This document shows, in pieces, positions 24,585 to 35,770 of a stretch of 64,000 nucleotides of DNA. Location: contig JALIRH010000043.1 of the NCBI GenBank assembly GCA_023055505.1, positions 2,242,001-2,306,000 of the forward strand, read 5' to 3'. The translations under genes were made by a program, and so were the position numbers. This DNA is from Callipepla californica brunnescens (Eukaryota > Chordata > Aves > Galliformes > Odontophoridae). A model generated the notes under the pieces. That model had not been told where the DNA came from and did no database searches. It saw only the letters and a program-made list of their open reading frames with translations. The first letter of the stretch is position 1. Every line of letters begins with the position of its first letter.

Positions 24585-24930
24585 CTCCGCCGCCGCGGCC
24601 TCGGGCCCACCGCTCCTCGCTCTCCCTCCGCCCGACGCCGTTTCCCGCGCCCCCCAACGGCCGCGGCTCCTCCCGCTCCGCTCCGGCCCCGAGCGCGGCC
24701 TCCGCCGAGCCACGCCGCGGCCCTCCCTCGGCCGCGATGCGCCGCGCTGCTCCGCGCCGCTCCGCAGCTCCGCCCGCCCCCGCGGTTCCGTTCCCGCCCC
24801 CCTTCCCGCGCTCCGCCTCTCACAGGGCCGGGGGCGGCGGATCCCTCCGCCCGGGCACGCCGCGGGATATAGTCCCTGGGTAGCGGCTGCTTGTGGAGAC
24901 CCACCCACACACCCGCCTGTGGCGCTCGGA
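24585..24930 (-). promoter_or_regulatory. MBD3: MBD3 CpG-rich promoter and 5'UTR
   Basis: A CpG-dense segment (GGCCGCGGC, CGGAGCGG and similar) lies between the ATG and the start of the large minisatellite. No TATA box at a clear position. The transcription start is not determined. Confidence 0.6.
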
Positions 24931-24934
24931 GTCC

Positions 24935-27900
24935 CAACCCCCCCCCCCTTCCCCCTCCCGAGACCCCCACAGAGCCCCCTCACCCCAAAAGGGACTCCTC
25001 CCCCACCCCCTCCTCCAGAGACCCCCACCCCAAAAGAGTCTCCTCCCCCCACCTCCTCCCCCTCCTCCAGGGACCCCCACCCCAAAAAGGGACTGTTCCC
25101 CCACCCCCTCCCCCAGAGACCCCCACCCCAAAAGGGACTCCTTCCCCAACCCCTCCTTCAGAGACCCCCACAGAGCCCCCTCACCCCAAAAAGTACTCCT
25201 CCCCCACCCCCACCCCCAGAGACCCCCACCCCAAAAGGGACTTCTCCCCCATCACCTCCCCCTCCTCCAGGGACCTCCACAGAGCCCCCCCATCCCAAAA
25301 GGGACTCCTTCCCCACCCCCCTCCCCCTCCTCCAGAGACCCCCCCACCCCAAAAAGGACTCCTCCCACCTCCCCTCCTCCAGAGACCCCCACCCCAAAAG
25401 GGACTTCTCCCCCACCCCCTCCCCCAGGGACCTTCACAGAGCCCCTCCACCCCAAAAGGAACTCCACCCCCTCCTTCAGAGACCCCCACCCCAAAAGGGA
25501 CTCTTCCCCCACCCCCTCCCCCAGAGACCCCCACCCCCAAAAAGGACTCAACTCCCAGAGACCCTCACCCCAAAAGGGACTTCTCCCCCACCCCCCTCCC
25601 CCTCCTCCAGAGACCCCCACAGAGCCCCCTCACCCCAAAAGGGACTCCTCCCCCACTTCCTCCTCCAGAGACCCCCACCCCAAAAGGGACTCCTCTCCCA
25701 CCCCCACCCCCTGAGACCCCCACCCCAAAAAGGACTCCTTCCCCACTCCCCATCCCCCTCCTTCAGAGTCCCTCACCCCAAAAAGGACTCCTCCCCCAGA
25801 GACCCCCACCCCAAAAGGGACTTCACCCCCTCCCCCTCCTCCAGGGACCCCCACAGAGCCCCCCCACCCCAAAAGGGACTCCTTCCCCACCCCCCCTCCC
25901 CCTCCTCCAGAGACCCCCCCACCCCAAAAAGGACTCCTCCCACCACCCCTCCTCCAGAGACCCCCACCCCAAAAGGGACTTCTCCCCCACCCCCTCCCCC
26001 AGGGACCTCCACAGAGCCCCTCCACCCCAAAAGGAACTCCACCCCCTCCTTCAGAGACCCCCACCCCAAAAGGGACTCTTCCCCCACCCCCTCCCCCAGA
26101 GACCCCCACCCCCAAAAAGGACTCAACTCCCAGAGACCCCCACCCCAAAAGGGACTCCTCCCCCACCCCCTCCCCCCCCTCCAGAGCCCCCTCACCCCAA
26201 AAGGGACTCCTCCCCCACCTCCTCCTCCAGAGACCCCCACCCCAAAAAGGACTCCTTCCCCACCCCCTCCCCCTCCTCCAGAGACCCCCACCCCAAAAAG
26301 GACTCCTTCCCCACCCCCCGTCCCCCTCCTTCAGAGTCCCTCACCCCAAAAAGGACTCCTCCCCCAGGGACCCCCCTCCTCAAAAGGGACTTCACCCCCT
26401 CCCCCTCCTCCAGGGACACCCACCCCAAAAGGGACTCCTTCCCCACCCCCCTCCTCCTCCAGAGACCCCCACCCCAAAAGGGACTCCTTCCCCAACCCCT
26501 CCTCCACGGACCCCCACAGAGCCCCCTCACCCCAAAAAGGACTCCTCCCCCACCCCCACCCCCAGAGACCCCCACCCCAAAAGGGACTTCTCCCCCACCA
26601 CCTCCCCCTCCTCCAGGGACCTCCACAGAGCCCCCCCACCCCAAAAGGGACTCCTTCCCCACCCCCTCCCCCTCCTCCAGAGACCCCCACCCCAAAAAGG
26701 ACTCCTCCCACCCCCCCTCCTCCAGAGACCCCCACCCCAAAAGGGACTCCTTCCCCACCCCCTCCCCCAGGGACCTCCACAGAGCCCCTCCACCCCAAAA
26801 GGAACTCCACCCCCTCCTTCAGAGACCCCCACCCCAAAAGGGACTCTTCCCCCACCCCCTCCCCCAGAGACCCCCACCCCCAAAAAGGACTCAACTCCCA
26901 GAGACCCCCACCCCAAAAGGGACTTCTCCCCCACCCCCTCCCCCTCCTCCAGGGACCTCCAGAGAGCCCCCCCACCCCAAAAGGGACTCCTCCCCCACCT
27001 CCTCCTCCAGAGACCCCCACCCCAAAAGGGACTCCTCCCCCACCCCCTCCCCCAGAGACCCCCACAGAGCCCCCTCACCCCAAAAGGGACTCCTCCCCCA
27101 CCTCCTCCTCCAGAGACCCCCACCCCAAAAGGGACTCCTCTCCCACCCCCACCCCCTGAGACCCCCACCCCAAAAAGGACTCCTTCCCCACCCCCCATCC
27201 CCCTCCTTCAGAGTCCCCAAAAAGGACTCCTCCCCCAGAGACCCCCACCCCAAAAGGGACTTCACCCCCTCCCCCTCCTCCAGGGACCCCCACAGAGCCC
27301 CCTCACCCCAAAAGGGACTCCTTCCCCTCCCCCTCCCCCCCCCTCCAGAGACCCCCACCCCAAAAGGAAGTCCACCCCCTCCTTTAGAGACCCCCACAGA
27401 GCCCCCTCGCCCCAAAAGGGACTCCTTCCCCACCCCCTCCCCCCCCCTCCAGAGACCCCCACCCCAAAAGGGATTTCTCCCCCACCCCCTCCCCCTCCTC
27501 CAGAGACCCCCACCCCAAAAGGGATTTCTCCCCCACCCCCTCCCCCTCCTCCAGAGACCCCCACAGAGCCCCCTCTCCCCAAAAGGGACTCCTCCCCCAC
27601 CTCCTCCTCCAGAGACCCCCACCCCAAAAAGGACTCCTTCCCCACCCCCCCCATCCCCCTCCTTCAGAGTCCCTCACCCCAAAAAGGACTCCTCCCCCAG
27701 AGACCCCCACCCCAAAAGGGACTCCTCCCCACCCCCCTCCCCCTCCTCCAGAGACCCCCACAGAGCCCCCTCACCCCAAAAGGGACTCCTCCCCCACCTC
27801 CTCCTCCAGAGACCCCCACCCCAAAAGGGACTCCTCTCCCACCCCCACCCCCTGAGACCCCCACCCCAAAAAGGACTCCTTCCCCACCCCCCATCCCCCT

Positions 27901-28335
27901 CCTTCAGAGTCCCTCACCCCAAAAAGGACTCCTCCCCCAGAGACCCCCACCCCAAAAGGGACTTCACCCCCTCCCCCTCCTCCAGGGACCCCCACAGAGC
28001 CCCCTCGCCCCAAAAGGGACTCCTTCCCCACCCCCTCCCCCCCCTCCAGAGACCCCCACCCCAAAAGGGATTTCTCCCCCACCCCCTCCCCCTCCTCCAG
28101 AGACCCCCACCCCAAAAGGGACTCCTCCCCCACCCCCTCCCCCTCCTCCAGAGACCCCCACAGAGCCCCCTCACCCCAAAAGGGACTCCTTCCCCTCCCC
28201 CTCCCCCCCCTCTAGAGACCCCCACCCCAAAAGGAACTCCACCCCCTCCTCCAGAGACCCCCACCCCAAAAGGGACTCCTCCCCCACCCCCTCCCCCTCC
28301 TCCAGGGACCCCCCCAGAGCCCCCCCACCCCAAAT
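24935..28335. repeat. Large 45-60 bp minisatellite with higher-order structure upstream of MBD3
   Basis: About 3.4 kb of tandem units of the type GAGACCCCCACCCCAAAAGG followed by GACTCCTCCCCCACCCCC and C/T filler. The basic unit is 45 bp, with 3-bp steps and an optional CACAGAGCCCCCTC insert. Larger blocks recur: the segment containing AAAAAGGACTCAACTCCCAG appears near 25545, 26117 and 26885, and the segment with CTTCAGAGTCCCTCACC near 25762, 26333, 27661 and 27900 (a variant near 27208). Most length variants are multiples of three, so long open frames appear on both strands (up to 1243 codons on plus). They encode only P/T/K/G/S repeats. The G-rich strand is a quadruplex candidate. Confidence 0.95.
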
Positions 28336-28840
28336 CGGACTTCCATCCCCGCACCCCATCCTTACCCCCGCTCCCGACGCTTCGCCCCCCCGCGCTGTCC
28401 CGGCAGCGCCGCTTTGGGCATCCTTCCCCTCACCCCCCCCCACTCTCCCCCTCCCCCTTCCTCCGGTTCCCGCCGCTCTTCCCACGCGGTCCCCTCGCCC
28501 CGCGCCCCCCTCCCCCCCGCCCGCTCGCGCCCCCTGCAGCCCCGGCCCCGAGCCGCAGCCCCCCCCCCCCCAACCCCCTCCCCCACCCCCCCGGGGCTGA
28601 TCGGGACGTAGAGACGTCGTAGATAGGACTTTAGGAGCCGCGGGTGGGTCACCGCACGCCCACCCCCCTCCCCCCCCCCGTGGGTGAGGATGCGGGGCTG
28701 CTGAGGATGCACGGATCGCCGCAGGCTGAGAGCGGTGAGGGCGTAAAGGATAACGGGGCTGTGGGTGTGCGTGGGTCATCGTGGATGTGGATCCACGGAG
28801 GGCGTGGGGGAGGGAAGGGGGGGGGTCTCCTCTGGAGGCT
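28336..28840. other. CpG-rich segment beyond the minisatellite
   Basis: 28336-28570 is extremely GC- and CpG-rich, like the MBD3 promoter. It could be a second CpG island or an alternative 5' region. I searched its minus-strand frames for the missing N-terminal half of the MBD and did not find it. No gene is supported here. Confidence 0.4.
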
Positions 28841-28912
28841 TCCAGACCCACCTGGACAGCTCCCTGCTTTGGCAGCTCGGCGATCCCTCCAACCCTTACA
28901 GTTTTCTGTGCC
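28840..28912 (+). mobile_element. CR1 LINE 3' tail remnant
   Basis: 'ttccagacccacctggacag' then 'gcgatccctccaaccctta' and 'ttctgtg' follows the order of the CR1 3' end (TTCCAGACCCGCCTGGA..TTCCAACCCCTA..TTCTGTG), with the middle deleted. Confidence 0.6.
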
Positions 28913-31690
28913 ACGACCCCACGGACAGGCCACGCCGCCATGAAAGGCCACCAAGAACGTGGCCCCGTGGACAGGTCACGCAGGATGTGGAGGATGAATG
29001 GAGCACCAAGGGCTCGGCCCCACGGACAGGCTGTGCAGGACAGAGGGACCGAACGGGCCACCAAGGACGTGGGACATCACCAGCAGGACCCCGTGGATGA
29101 GCCGTGTGGGATGTGGGGCCGTGCAGGATGTGGAAGCAGCCCCCGAGGGCACGGACCCCACGGACGGGACAGCACAAAGCTGAGCTTCGTCAGCCTGTTG
29201 GATCTCCCAGTTCTTCCTCCAGCTCTCATCGGGGCAAGAAAAGCTGTCGTCGCTTGACTTAAGAAAAAAAGAGCCAACAAAACGTGGCTCATCCGTTTCA
29301 AACGAGCGACGTGAGGAAGGATGTGAGGCATGTGGGGGGGACGAGAGGAAACCCGGACCCACACACACGGGGCACAGGCTGCCCAGGCACAGAGGGAGAA
29401 GTGCTCAATGGCTTCAGAGAGCCACAGGGTTGCAGGTGCTGGTACAGGAAGGATTTTCTACGTCAGGTGCCTGGCGGTGGGGATTGTGCCTGGAGCCAGC
29501 ACAGTTTGCATCCCACCTCACCGGGGTTGCCTCCTGGATGAACACTTTGGCAACACCTTGCTCTCCCGTTGTTATTTCCTGCAGTCTTGAACACACAAAG
29601 CTCTAACTGCCAGTACTGATCAAAACCACATTGTTTTTCATAAACCCACTTCTCCTTTTCCCGTGACTTCTCCCCCCCTCCCATCCCAGCAAAGCGCTTG
29701 CACTGAAATGCAGCTCCTTCACTGGAGGAGCATTCCTGAATTTGCTCTTTTTCAGCACAGCAAATAGGGAAACGAGGAGGGGACGCTGGTGGCAGTGCTG
29801 GAAGCAAAGCCCCAACCCCAAAACCCTAAGCACAGTGACCTGAAGCAAAGCCCCAACCCCAAAACCCTGAGCACAGTGACCTGAAGCAAAGCCCCAACCC
29901 CAAAACCCTGAGCACAGTGACCTGAAGCAAAGCCCCAACCCAACCCCAAAACCCTGACCCGAAGATGTCTCTCTGTGGCTGGGGAATAGATTGTGCCGGG
30001 AGTGGGGATGGAGATACCGACCTACAGATGTCCACGGGGTAACAGCAGTTGGAAAATGGGTTTTCACTGACTGCTGGCGCAGGAAGAGGCCACGGGAAGG
30101 AAGATGTTTCTCCTCCCAGGACCGCATGAAGAGTTTGGGCAGCAGCTCTGGAGCTCAAGGAGATGTTCCAGTGTTCCTTTGGGAGCGCTGCTGAGGTACA
30201 AAGGTGTGAGCAGATCCTGCTGAGCACGCTGGGGTGCCAGGCAGCCTGCCTGGCTTCGGGACCAAGCAGATAATTCCAAGCGTTGGATTTCTGCTCAGCC
30301 CTGTGCTGAGCCCTCTAGCGGAGCTCTCCTGCTCGTGAAAGAGGAGCGTTCCCCCTCAGGTCTTTGTGTTTCGCTCATTTCTTGCGACGTTGCACCAGTT
30401 CACTCTGGAAAATAATTAACTGTTCGAAAAGAGGTGAGACTGAAAGCTAGAAGGATCACCCCTGGCCATCAGAGGACAAGCACTCACATTGTACCAGAAA
30501 TCTGTCCGAGAACTCAAAGATGTTTCTACTGGAGAATTTCTGAAGAACACCCACTCCTGTGGAAGGAGGAACACTAGAAATGACATGAGGAAGGGGCTAA
30601 GGGTTAACGGCAGACAAAACCATCGCTGGAAACGCAGCAGAAAACACGAGCAGCTGAACCATCGCCGAAGGGCAAACAAATCCAAAGTCCGTCCCCCTCT
30701 TGCCGTGCCTGCCCGTGCAGGCAGCTGGGATTCTGAATACGCCTTTTTCTCTTTTAAGAACCTCCTAATCCAACGTGCTGTGCACTACAGCACCGCTACC
30801 GCTGGGTCCTTGCTGCTGCTGACTCCTTCTCATGAAGGACAGAACCCAGGGACACCGGGGAGCAATGGGAAGAGGGGCCAGGCCCTCACTCTGAGCCCTC
30901 CTGGAGGCAGCAGGAGGAGGATCACCCCGAGCCCAAACTAGGTCAGAACTGGAGGCAGCAGCAGCGTGTTCTGCCCGTCGTGTCTAGGCACGTTGAGCAG
31001 GCAGGAGCACAGACTAACTGTTCAGGTCTGACCGTACGCGTGGGGTTGTCTGACTGCCACTTTCAGGGCAGTTTGGGTGAGAGTGGATCAACAACTGCTG
31101 CGTGCAGCGCAGGGCTATGACACCAGCGCTTCCAGGCACAGTGCCTTTACCTTTCAGGAAACAGCCTGGAGTTCAGGAGCACGGCTCGAGCCAGCAAGGT
31201 GACAGCAGAGCCATCCCACCACAACCACCCTGCAGTATGAGGAAAATAATTGCTTTTCCCCACACTGCTCATTACCAACACTGCTGTGTTAATGCTAAAG
31301 CAGTCACCCCGTTAGGTAGCTCACTTATCCTGCTCAGTGACCCCATTTAACCCGATTTTACAATAGTTTTCCACTTATTTATTAACAGTGTCACTCAGAA
31401 GCCTTCAAAGCTAAGTGTAACACCCAAGCAGCACCGTCACAGCTACCAAGATAAAAATCTTCCCTAAAGAGATGCTGCTGAGCTAGGAAACAGCACCTTG
31501 TTAAGGGGAGCTCAAAAACGACAGCAGCATTCACAGGAGTGAGCAACAACTAGAGCAGCTGATGCCTGAGGAAACTGCTCAGGAAACAAGGCAAACCTGT
31601 GCACGCCCTCCTTGGGGCACGAGTTCAAACGAGCTGAAGCTGCAACACAAAACATGGATGAAGAAGGCAACACAGCAACGCCAACGTATC
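28913..31690. other. Intergenic region between MBD3 and UQCR11
   Basis: No coding exon was supported on either strand. The only structured element seen is the 41-bp tandem repeat at 29803-29957. The rest is single-copy looking. Confidence 0.5.
29803..29957. repeat. 41-bp tandem repeat, about four copies
   Basis: The unit begins GCACAGTGACCTGAAGCAAA and continues GCCCCAACCCCAAAACCCTGA. Copies are nearly identical, and the last is truncated with an extra CCCAA. Confidence 0.9.
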
Positions 31691-32842
31691 GTTCACTTGG
31701 TTTATTTTGTACATCAGCTTTATAAATTACTTGCATGAGGCCCAGATCAGCTGTGGAAGGGATCAGAAGAGCTCGAGGCAGGCTGGGTGTGAAGCAGAGT
31801 GTTCACAGCCAAGAGGTCACAGCAGTTTGTGGCAGAGTTAGGGACACCACAGCCTCTTCTGCGGGGCTCTCAGCAGACAGGAGGCTCCAAAACACTCAAT
31901 CCAGCAATACATTCCCTACAGTAAACACAAAGCAGTCATTAGGTGGTGCTTCCTGCAAAGTATAGCAGCTAACACTACAGACAGATGCCAATAAAGCTCC
32001 GATTTCCACCAAGAAGTTCCTGCTACAGAAGCCAACACCAGAATGCAGGCTTGTCTGACTCCTGAAGGAACCACAGGCCACCACAGAAACATCCTCCTCC
32101 TCTACAGGAGCATGCTTTCTCCAGACACACAGCAACACTCAAAAACAGAGAACGTAAGCTGTGGTCTCAGGAATGCATCCACGTTCCCACTGCTGGCTCA
32201 GACAATTTTTAAGTAAAGAACACCCTTACTGCGTGGCTTAATTGTCCCTGCACGACCTGAGAGCTTTTCCTCTCAGTGTCTTTAGAATAAGGCAAAAAAA
32301 AAAAACAATCACAAATTTCATATCTGCAGCAAGGAATAAAGTAGTTCTAATCCTGCTTACCACCTGTGTGTGTATTGAGGGGTTCAACAGAAGGTGCTGC
32401 TTTAAGTCCATGGATGATCAGTCTTACAAAAGCCAATTTCCCAATGATTTTCAGTCCTTAGTAGCCAGCACTGAAAGCTCAGCTTATTTTTGATGGTTAC
32501 ACGGAAGAGGAAGGTATCTGCACTTGGCTAACAAAGCTAGTCTTGACCTTCAAGCCAACGCAGCTAAGATTAGAAGTAAAAGTTCCAGTTTACACCCAGA
32601 AGGCTCAACTTCACTCCTCGAGAATCACTGTGGAAAACACACTGCTAGCAAAATAACCACCTGAAAATTATAGCCTCGATAATACTTCATTCTCACAAAA
32701 CTCTGTTAAAGACCAACACCAACAGAGAGCAAAACGCTGAATAACCAAAACGAGGAATACTGTTTTGGACCTGGAGGAACAGGATGTATCAACCACACCC
32801 AAGCAGCTCTACAGCCAACAGCTGCACAAACCGATCCTTACC
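31690..32842 (-). other. UQCR11: UQCR11 3'UTR region, probably split by an intron
   Basis: After the stop codon the minus strand has a donor, AACG|GTAAGG, at 32842/32841, as expected if the 3'UTR continues in a third exon (as I recall for human UQCR11). A poly(A) signal is at 31706-31701. A possible acceptor is TTTACTGTAG near 31912, but the exon 3 boundary is uncertain. Confidence 0.5.
31701..31706 (-). promoter_or_regulatory. UQCR11: Candidate UQCR11 poly(A) signal AATAAA
   Basis: The minus strand reads CAAAATAAACCAAG here. It is the most plausible 3' end for UQCR11 transcripts. Confidence 0.5.
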
Positions 32843-32976
32843 GTTAGAGGGAAGCTTAGTCTTCAGTTTTATACTTGCCACCGATGTAGGGCACGTACTG
32901 AAGGACGAGTTTCCAGTCTGTGATCCATATCACACCGGTACCAGCTACACCACCCCACGTAACCAGGGTGGGAGTC
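32842..32976 (-). CDS. UQCR11: UQCR11 exon 2 (membrane helix and C-terminus)
   Basis: Acceptor CTCTCCCTCAG precedes 32976. It encodes TPTLVTWGGVAGTGVIWITD and the rest, with TAA at 32858-32856. A splice donor follows 14 bases after the stop. Confidence 0.93.
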
Positions 32977-33587
32977 CTGAGGGAGAGACAGACGTGCACA
33001 GGCTTTAATTCCGAGCACTCACTCACTGTAAGGAAGCTGGGAAATCTGATTCGGTCGAGAATTTCTGGCCAGAAACCTTGAACTCCACATACGTGGGGGA
33101 CAGCATCCAGAACAGCCCAGATGTGGTATAGGAAAGGGTAGAAACGCTTTTATTTAAAGGAGACGCTGCCAAGCGGAGAGAAAACAGCCGTGCTGGTTTA
33201 CTGCAGCTCACGCCCCACGGACGGCAGCAAACACCCGCAACACCGCCACGCAACCAACGTGGGAAGCCGAACCCACCGCAGCGGCGCTGAAAACCTCCCC
33301 TGCTCCACCCCAGCACCCCGAGGGCCCCGTGCCCAGCTACAAACAGCGCCGACCCACGCGCGGCCCGCGGGGCGGTCACGCGTGGATGAGGTCGCCCACC
33401 TGAGACCCTCCCAATAAGAGCGCGCGGAGCTCCCCTCGAAGCGGGGAGGGGAGAGAACCACCCGAGGCCCTCTCCCTCCGCACTCCCCGTACCCCACGGG
33501 GCGGAACGGTCACGCGTGGCCCCGTGCCGGCGCTCACCAGCTCCGCAGGAGCTGCACGTAGCGCGGCCCCACCAGCCTGCTCAGCAT
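32856..33587 (-). CDS. UQCR11: UQCR11, cytochrome b-c1 complex subunit (6.4 kDa)
   Basis: This small subunit of respiratory complex III sits in the mitochondrial inner membrane near the Rieske/cytochrome c1 side and helps assembly or stability. Two coding exons (33587-33538 and 32976-32856) join within a Trp codon and give exactly 56 residues, the same length as human. It starts MLSRLVGPRYVQLLRSW and ends IGGKYKTED. A hydrophobic span (VTWGGVAGTGVIWI, about 22-35) is the single membrane helix. The motif TDWKL..YVPYI matches the human TDWRL..WVPYI. There is no cleavable presequence, as usual for this subunit. An NRF-1 site lies just upstream. Confidence 0.96.
33538..33587 (-). CDS. UQCR11: UQCR11 coding exon 1
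   Basis: 50 nt from the ATG at 33587 to donor CTG|GTGAGC. It encodes MLSRLVGPRYVQLLRS plus two bases of the Trp codon. Confidence 0.95.
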
Positions 33588-33720
33588 GGCCTCAAAGTCA
33601 CCCCCGCTCTGCGCATGCGCCGCCGCGCCAAGGCCCCTCAGCGTCAGGCGGCGCGGGGCTGCCCGCGGCGCTGCCTGAGCGCGGCGGTGTTGCCATAGCA
33701 ACCACCCCCCCCAATCTCCA
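33588..33720 (-). promoter_or_regulatory. UQCR11: UQCR11 promoter with NRF-1 consensus site
   Basis: TGCGCATGCGCC at 33610-33621 is a full NRF-1 consensus, 23-34 bases upstream of the ATG in a CpG-rich context. NRF-1 is the well-known activator of nuclear respiratory genes, so the site fits the gene's job (inference from motif only). Confidence 0.65.
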
Positions 33721-33899
33721 ACGGACCCCCACTCCTCGTCCGCAGAGGGTACGTGAGGGGTTGGGGTGCACCCCACAGCTTTGCAGGGTCCACCCCACAG
33801 CTTTGCAGGGATGTAGAGTGGGCGCTATGCCCGCCCTGTGCTCGTGGGGGTGCAGAGAGGTGAGCCGGAGGGGTCAGGCCTGTCCTTTGGTCTTGGGGG

Positions 33900-35160
33900 A
33901 GATCAGGCCCAGGCAGCACGGGTTCATTCCAACCTCAGCTCCTTGTGTGGCTGGGTGACCAGACCGGTAGAGGAGGGAAGGGCTGTTGATGTGGTCTGCC
34001 TGGACTTCAGCGAGGCCTTTGACACGGTCTCCCACAGTGTTCTCCTAGGGAAACTGGCAGCCCGTGGTGTGGACAGGTTCGCTCTTCTTTGGGTTGAGGA
34101 TTGGCTCGAGGGCCGTGCCCAGCGGGTAGTGGTTAATGGAGTTAAGTCCAGCTGGTGTCCCGTCACGAGTGGTGTCCCCCAAGGGTCGGTATTGGGGCCC
34201 ATCTTGTTTAGTATCTTTATTGATGACCTGGATGAGGAGATCGAGTGTACCCTCAGTAAGTGTGCGGATGACACCAAGTTGGGAGGATGTGTCGATGTGC
34301 CTGAGGGTAGGGAGGCCCTCCAGAGGGATCTGGATAGGCTGAACAGCTGGGCTGAGCTCAACGGGACGAGGTTCAAGAAGGCCAAGTGCCGAGTGCTGCA
34401 CTTTGGCCACAGTAACCCCATGCGATGCTATAGGCTTGGGGCAGAATGGCTTGAAGAGTGTATAGAGGAAAAGGACCTGGGGGTGTTGGTTGATGCTCAG
34501 CTCAACATGAGCCGGCAGTGTGCCCAGGTGGCCAAGAAGGCCAATGGCATCCTGGCCTGTATTAGGAATAGTGTGGCCAGCAGGAGCAGGGAGGTGATCA
34601 TCCCCCTGTACTCAGCTCTGGTGCGGCCGCACCTCGAGTACTGTGTTCAGTTTTGGGCCCCTCACTACAAGAGAGACATCGAGGCCCTGGAGCGTGTTCA
34701 GAGAAGGGCAACAAAACTGGTGAGGGGTCTGGAGCACAAGTCTTACGAGGAGCGGCTGAGGGAGCTGGAATGGTTTAGTCTGGAGAAAAGGAGGCTCAGA
34801 GGAGACCTCATCGCACTCTGCCACTTCCTGAAGGGAGGCTGTGGTGAGGAGGGGGTCGGCCTCTTCTCCCAGATAACTAATGACAGGATGAGAGGGAATG
34901 GCCACAAGCTGCGCTAGGGAAGATTGAGATTAGATTTGAGGACAAATTTTTTCTCTGAAAGAGTGGTCAGGCACTGGAATGGCCTGCCTAGGGAGGTGGT
35001 TGAGGCACCGTCCCTAGCGCTGTTCAAGAAGCGTTTAGATGAGGTGCTAAGGGATTTGATTTAGTAGCTTGGTGGGTAGGGATGGTGGTGGGAGGATGGT
35101 TGGACTAGATGATCTCGTAGGTCCTTTCCAACCTAATGTATCTATGAGTCTATGAATCTC
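33900..35160 (+). mobile_element. CR1 LINE, 5'-truncated, reverse transcriptase with one internal stop
   Basis: The frame beginning at 33838 enters recognisable CR1 reverse transcriptase near 33930. Motifs: [13 protein letters not shown] (motif A), [20 protein letters not shown] (motif B region), CADDTKLGG (motif C, Cys where Tyr/Phe is usual), then [31 protein letters not shown] and [14 protein letters not shown] at 34915-34917 interrupts KLR/GRLRLD, but the same frame continues to a second TAG at 35062-35064 through the normal CR1 C-terminus ([16 protein letters not shown]). The tail 'tctatgagtctatgaatct' near 35140 is the CR1 terminal microsatellite. The endonuclease half and ORF1 are missing, so it cannot move by itself. 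The downstream target site duplication was not identified. Confidence 0.93.
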
Positions 35161-35289
35161 ACAGCACGGCAGGGGGTTGGGGGAGGCTGCGGGGCTGGCA
35201 CTGTGCTCACACTGTCTGTGTGCTGCAGAGGGAGCACGGGCCCTGAGGGTTGGCCCTACCCGTGCACGATTGGTGCTGGAGGAGGGTGG

Positions 35290-35770
35290 TGAGCCCTAGG
35301 ACCTGATGCTGTGTCCGGATGTGGAGTCCTCGGTGCAAGAGAGACGTGGACCTGTTGGACTGTGACTGTAGAGGGCCACAAAAATGATGTGAGGGGATGG
35401 GAACAGCTCCCTGCGAGGACAGGATGAGAGCTGGAGCTGTGCAGCCTGCAGTGGAGAAGGCTCTGGGGGAGCTGAGCGTGGCTAAAAAGGGCTGTAAGAA
35501 ATGGGGGGACGGACCCGTTAGCAGAGTCTGAGTGATACAGCAAGGGGAAGTGGGTTCTGACTGAAAGAGGGGAGATTTAGAGTGGATATAAGGGAAAAGC
35601 TTTGTATGATGAGGGCAGTGAAGCACGGGTTGCCTGAAGAAGTGGAGACACCCAAGCTCAGGGGATGGGGCTCTGAGCACCCAACGGAGCTGTGCCCGTT
35701 CACTGCAGGGAGTGGGACCAGGCAGCCTTTAGAGGTTCCTCTTCCAACTCAAACCATCCTCCGTTCCTAA
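35290..35770 (+). mobile_element. Older CR1 LINE 3' fragment
   Basis: The CR1 order is preserved but diverged: 'ctgaaagaggggagatttagagtggatataag', 'gcagtgaagcacgggttgcctgaagaagtgg', then 'ctttagaggttcctcttccaactcaaaccatcc'. It has many small deletions and no open frame. It lies directly beside the younger CR1. Confidence 0.75.

Noticed and set aside
24935..28335. CCCCAAAA motifs as interstitial telomere-like sequence of the ciliate type
   Set aside because: CCCCAAAA is only an 8-base part of a 45-60 bp unit and is not tandem by itself. The vertebrate telomere repeat is TTAGGG.
24891..28622. 1243-codon and 922-codon plus-strand open frames as genuine proline-rich proteins
   Set aside because: They coincide exactly with a C-rich minisatellite, exist in several frames and on both strands, and have no splice, promoter or family support.
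33838..34917. 359-residue open frame as a host gene
   Set aside because: It contains all the CR1 reverse transcriptase motifs, is followed by the CR1 3' end, and carries a premature stop.
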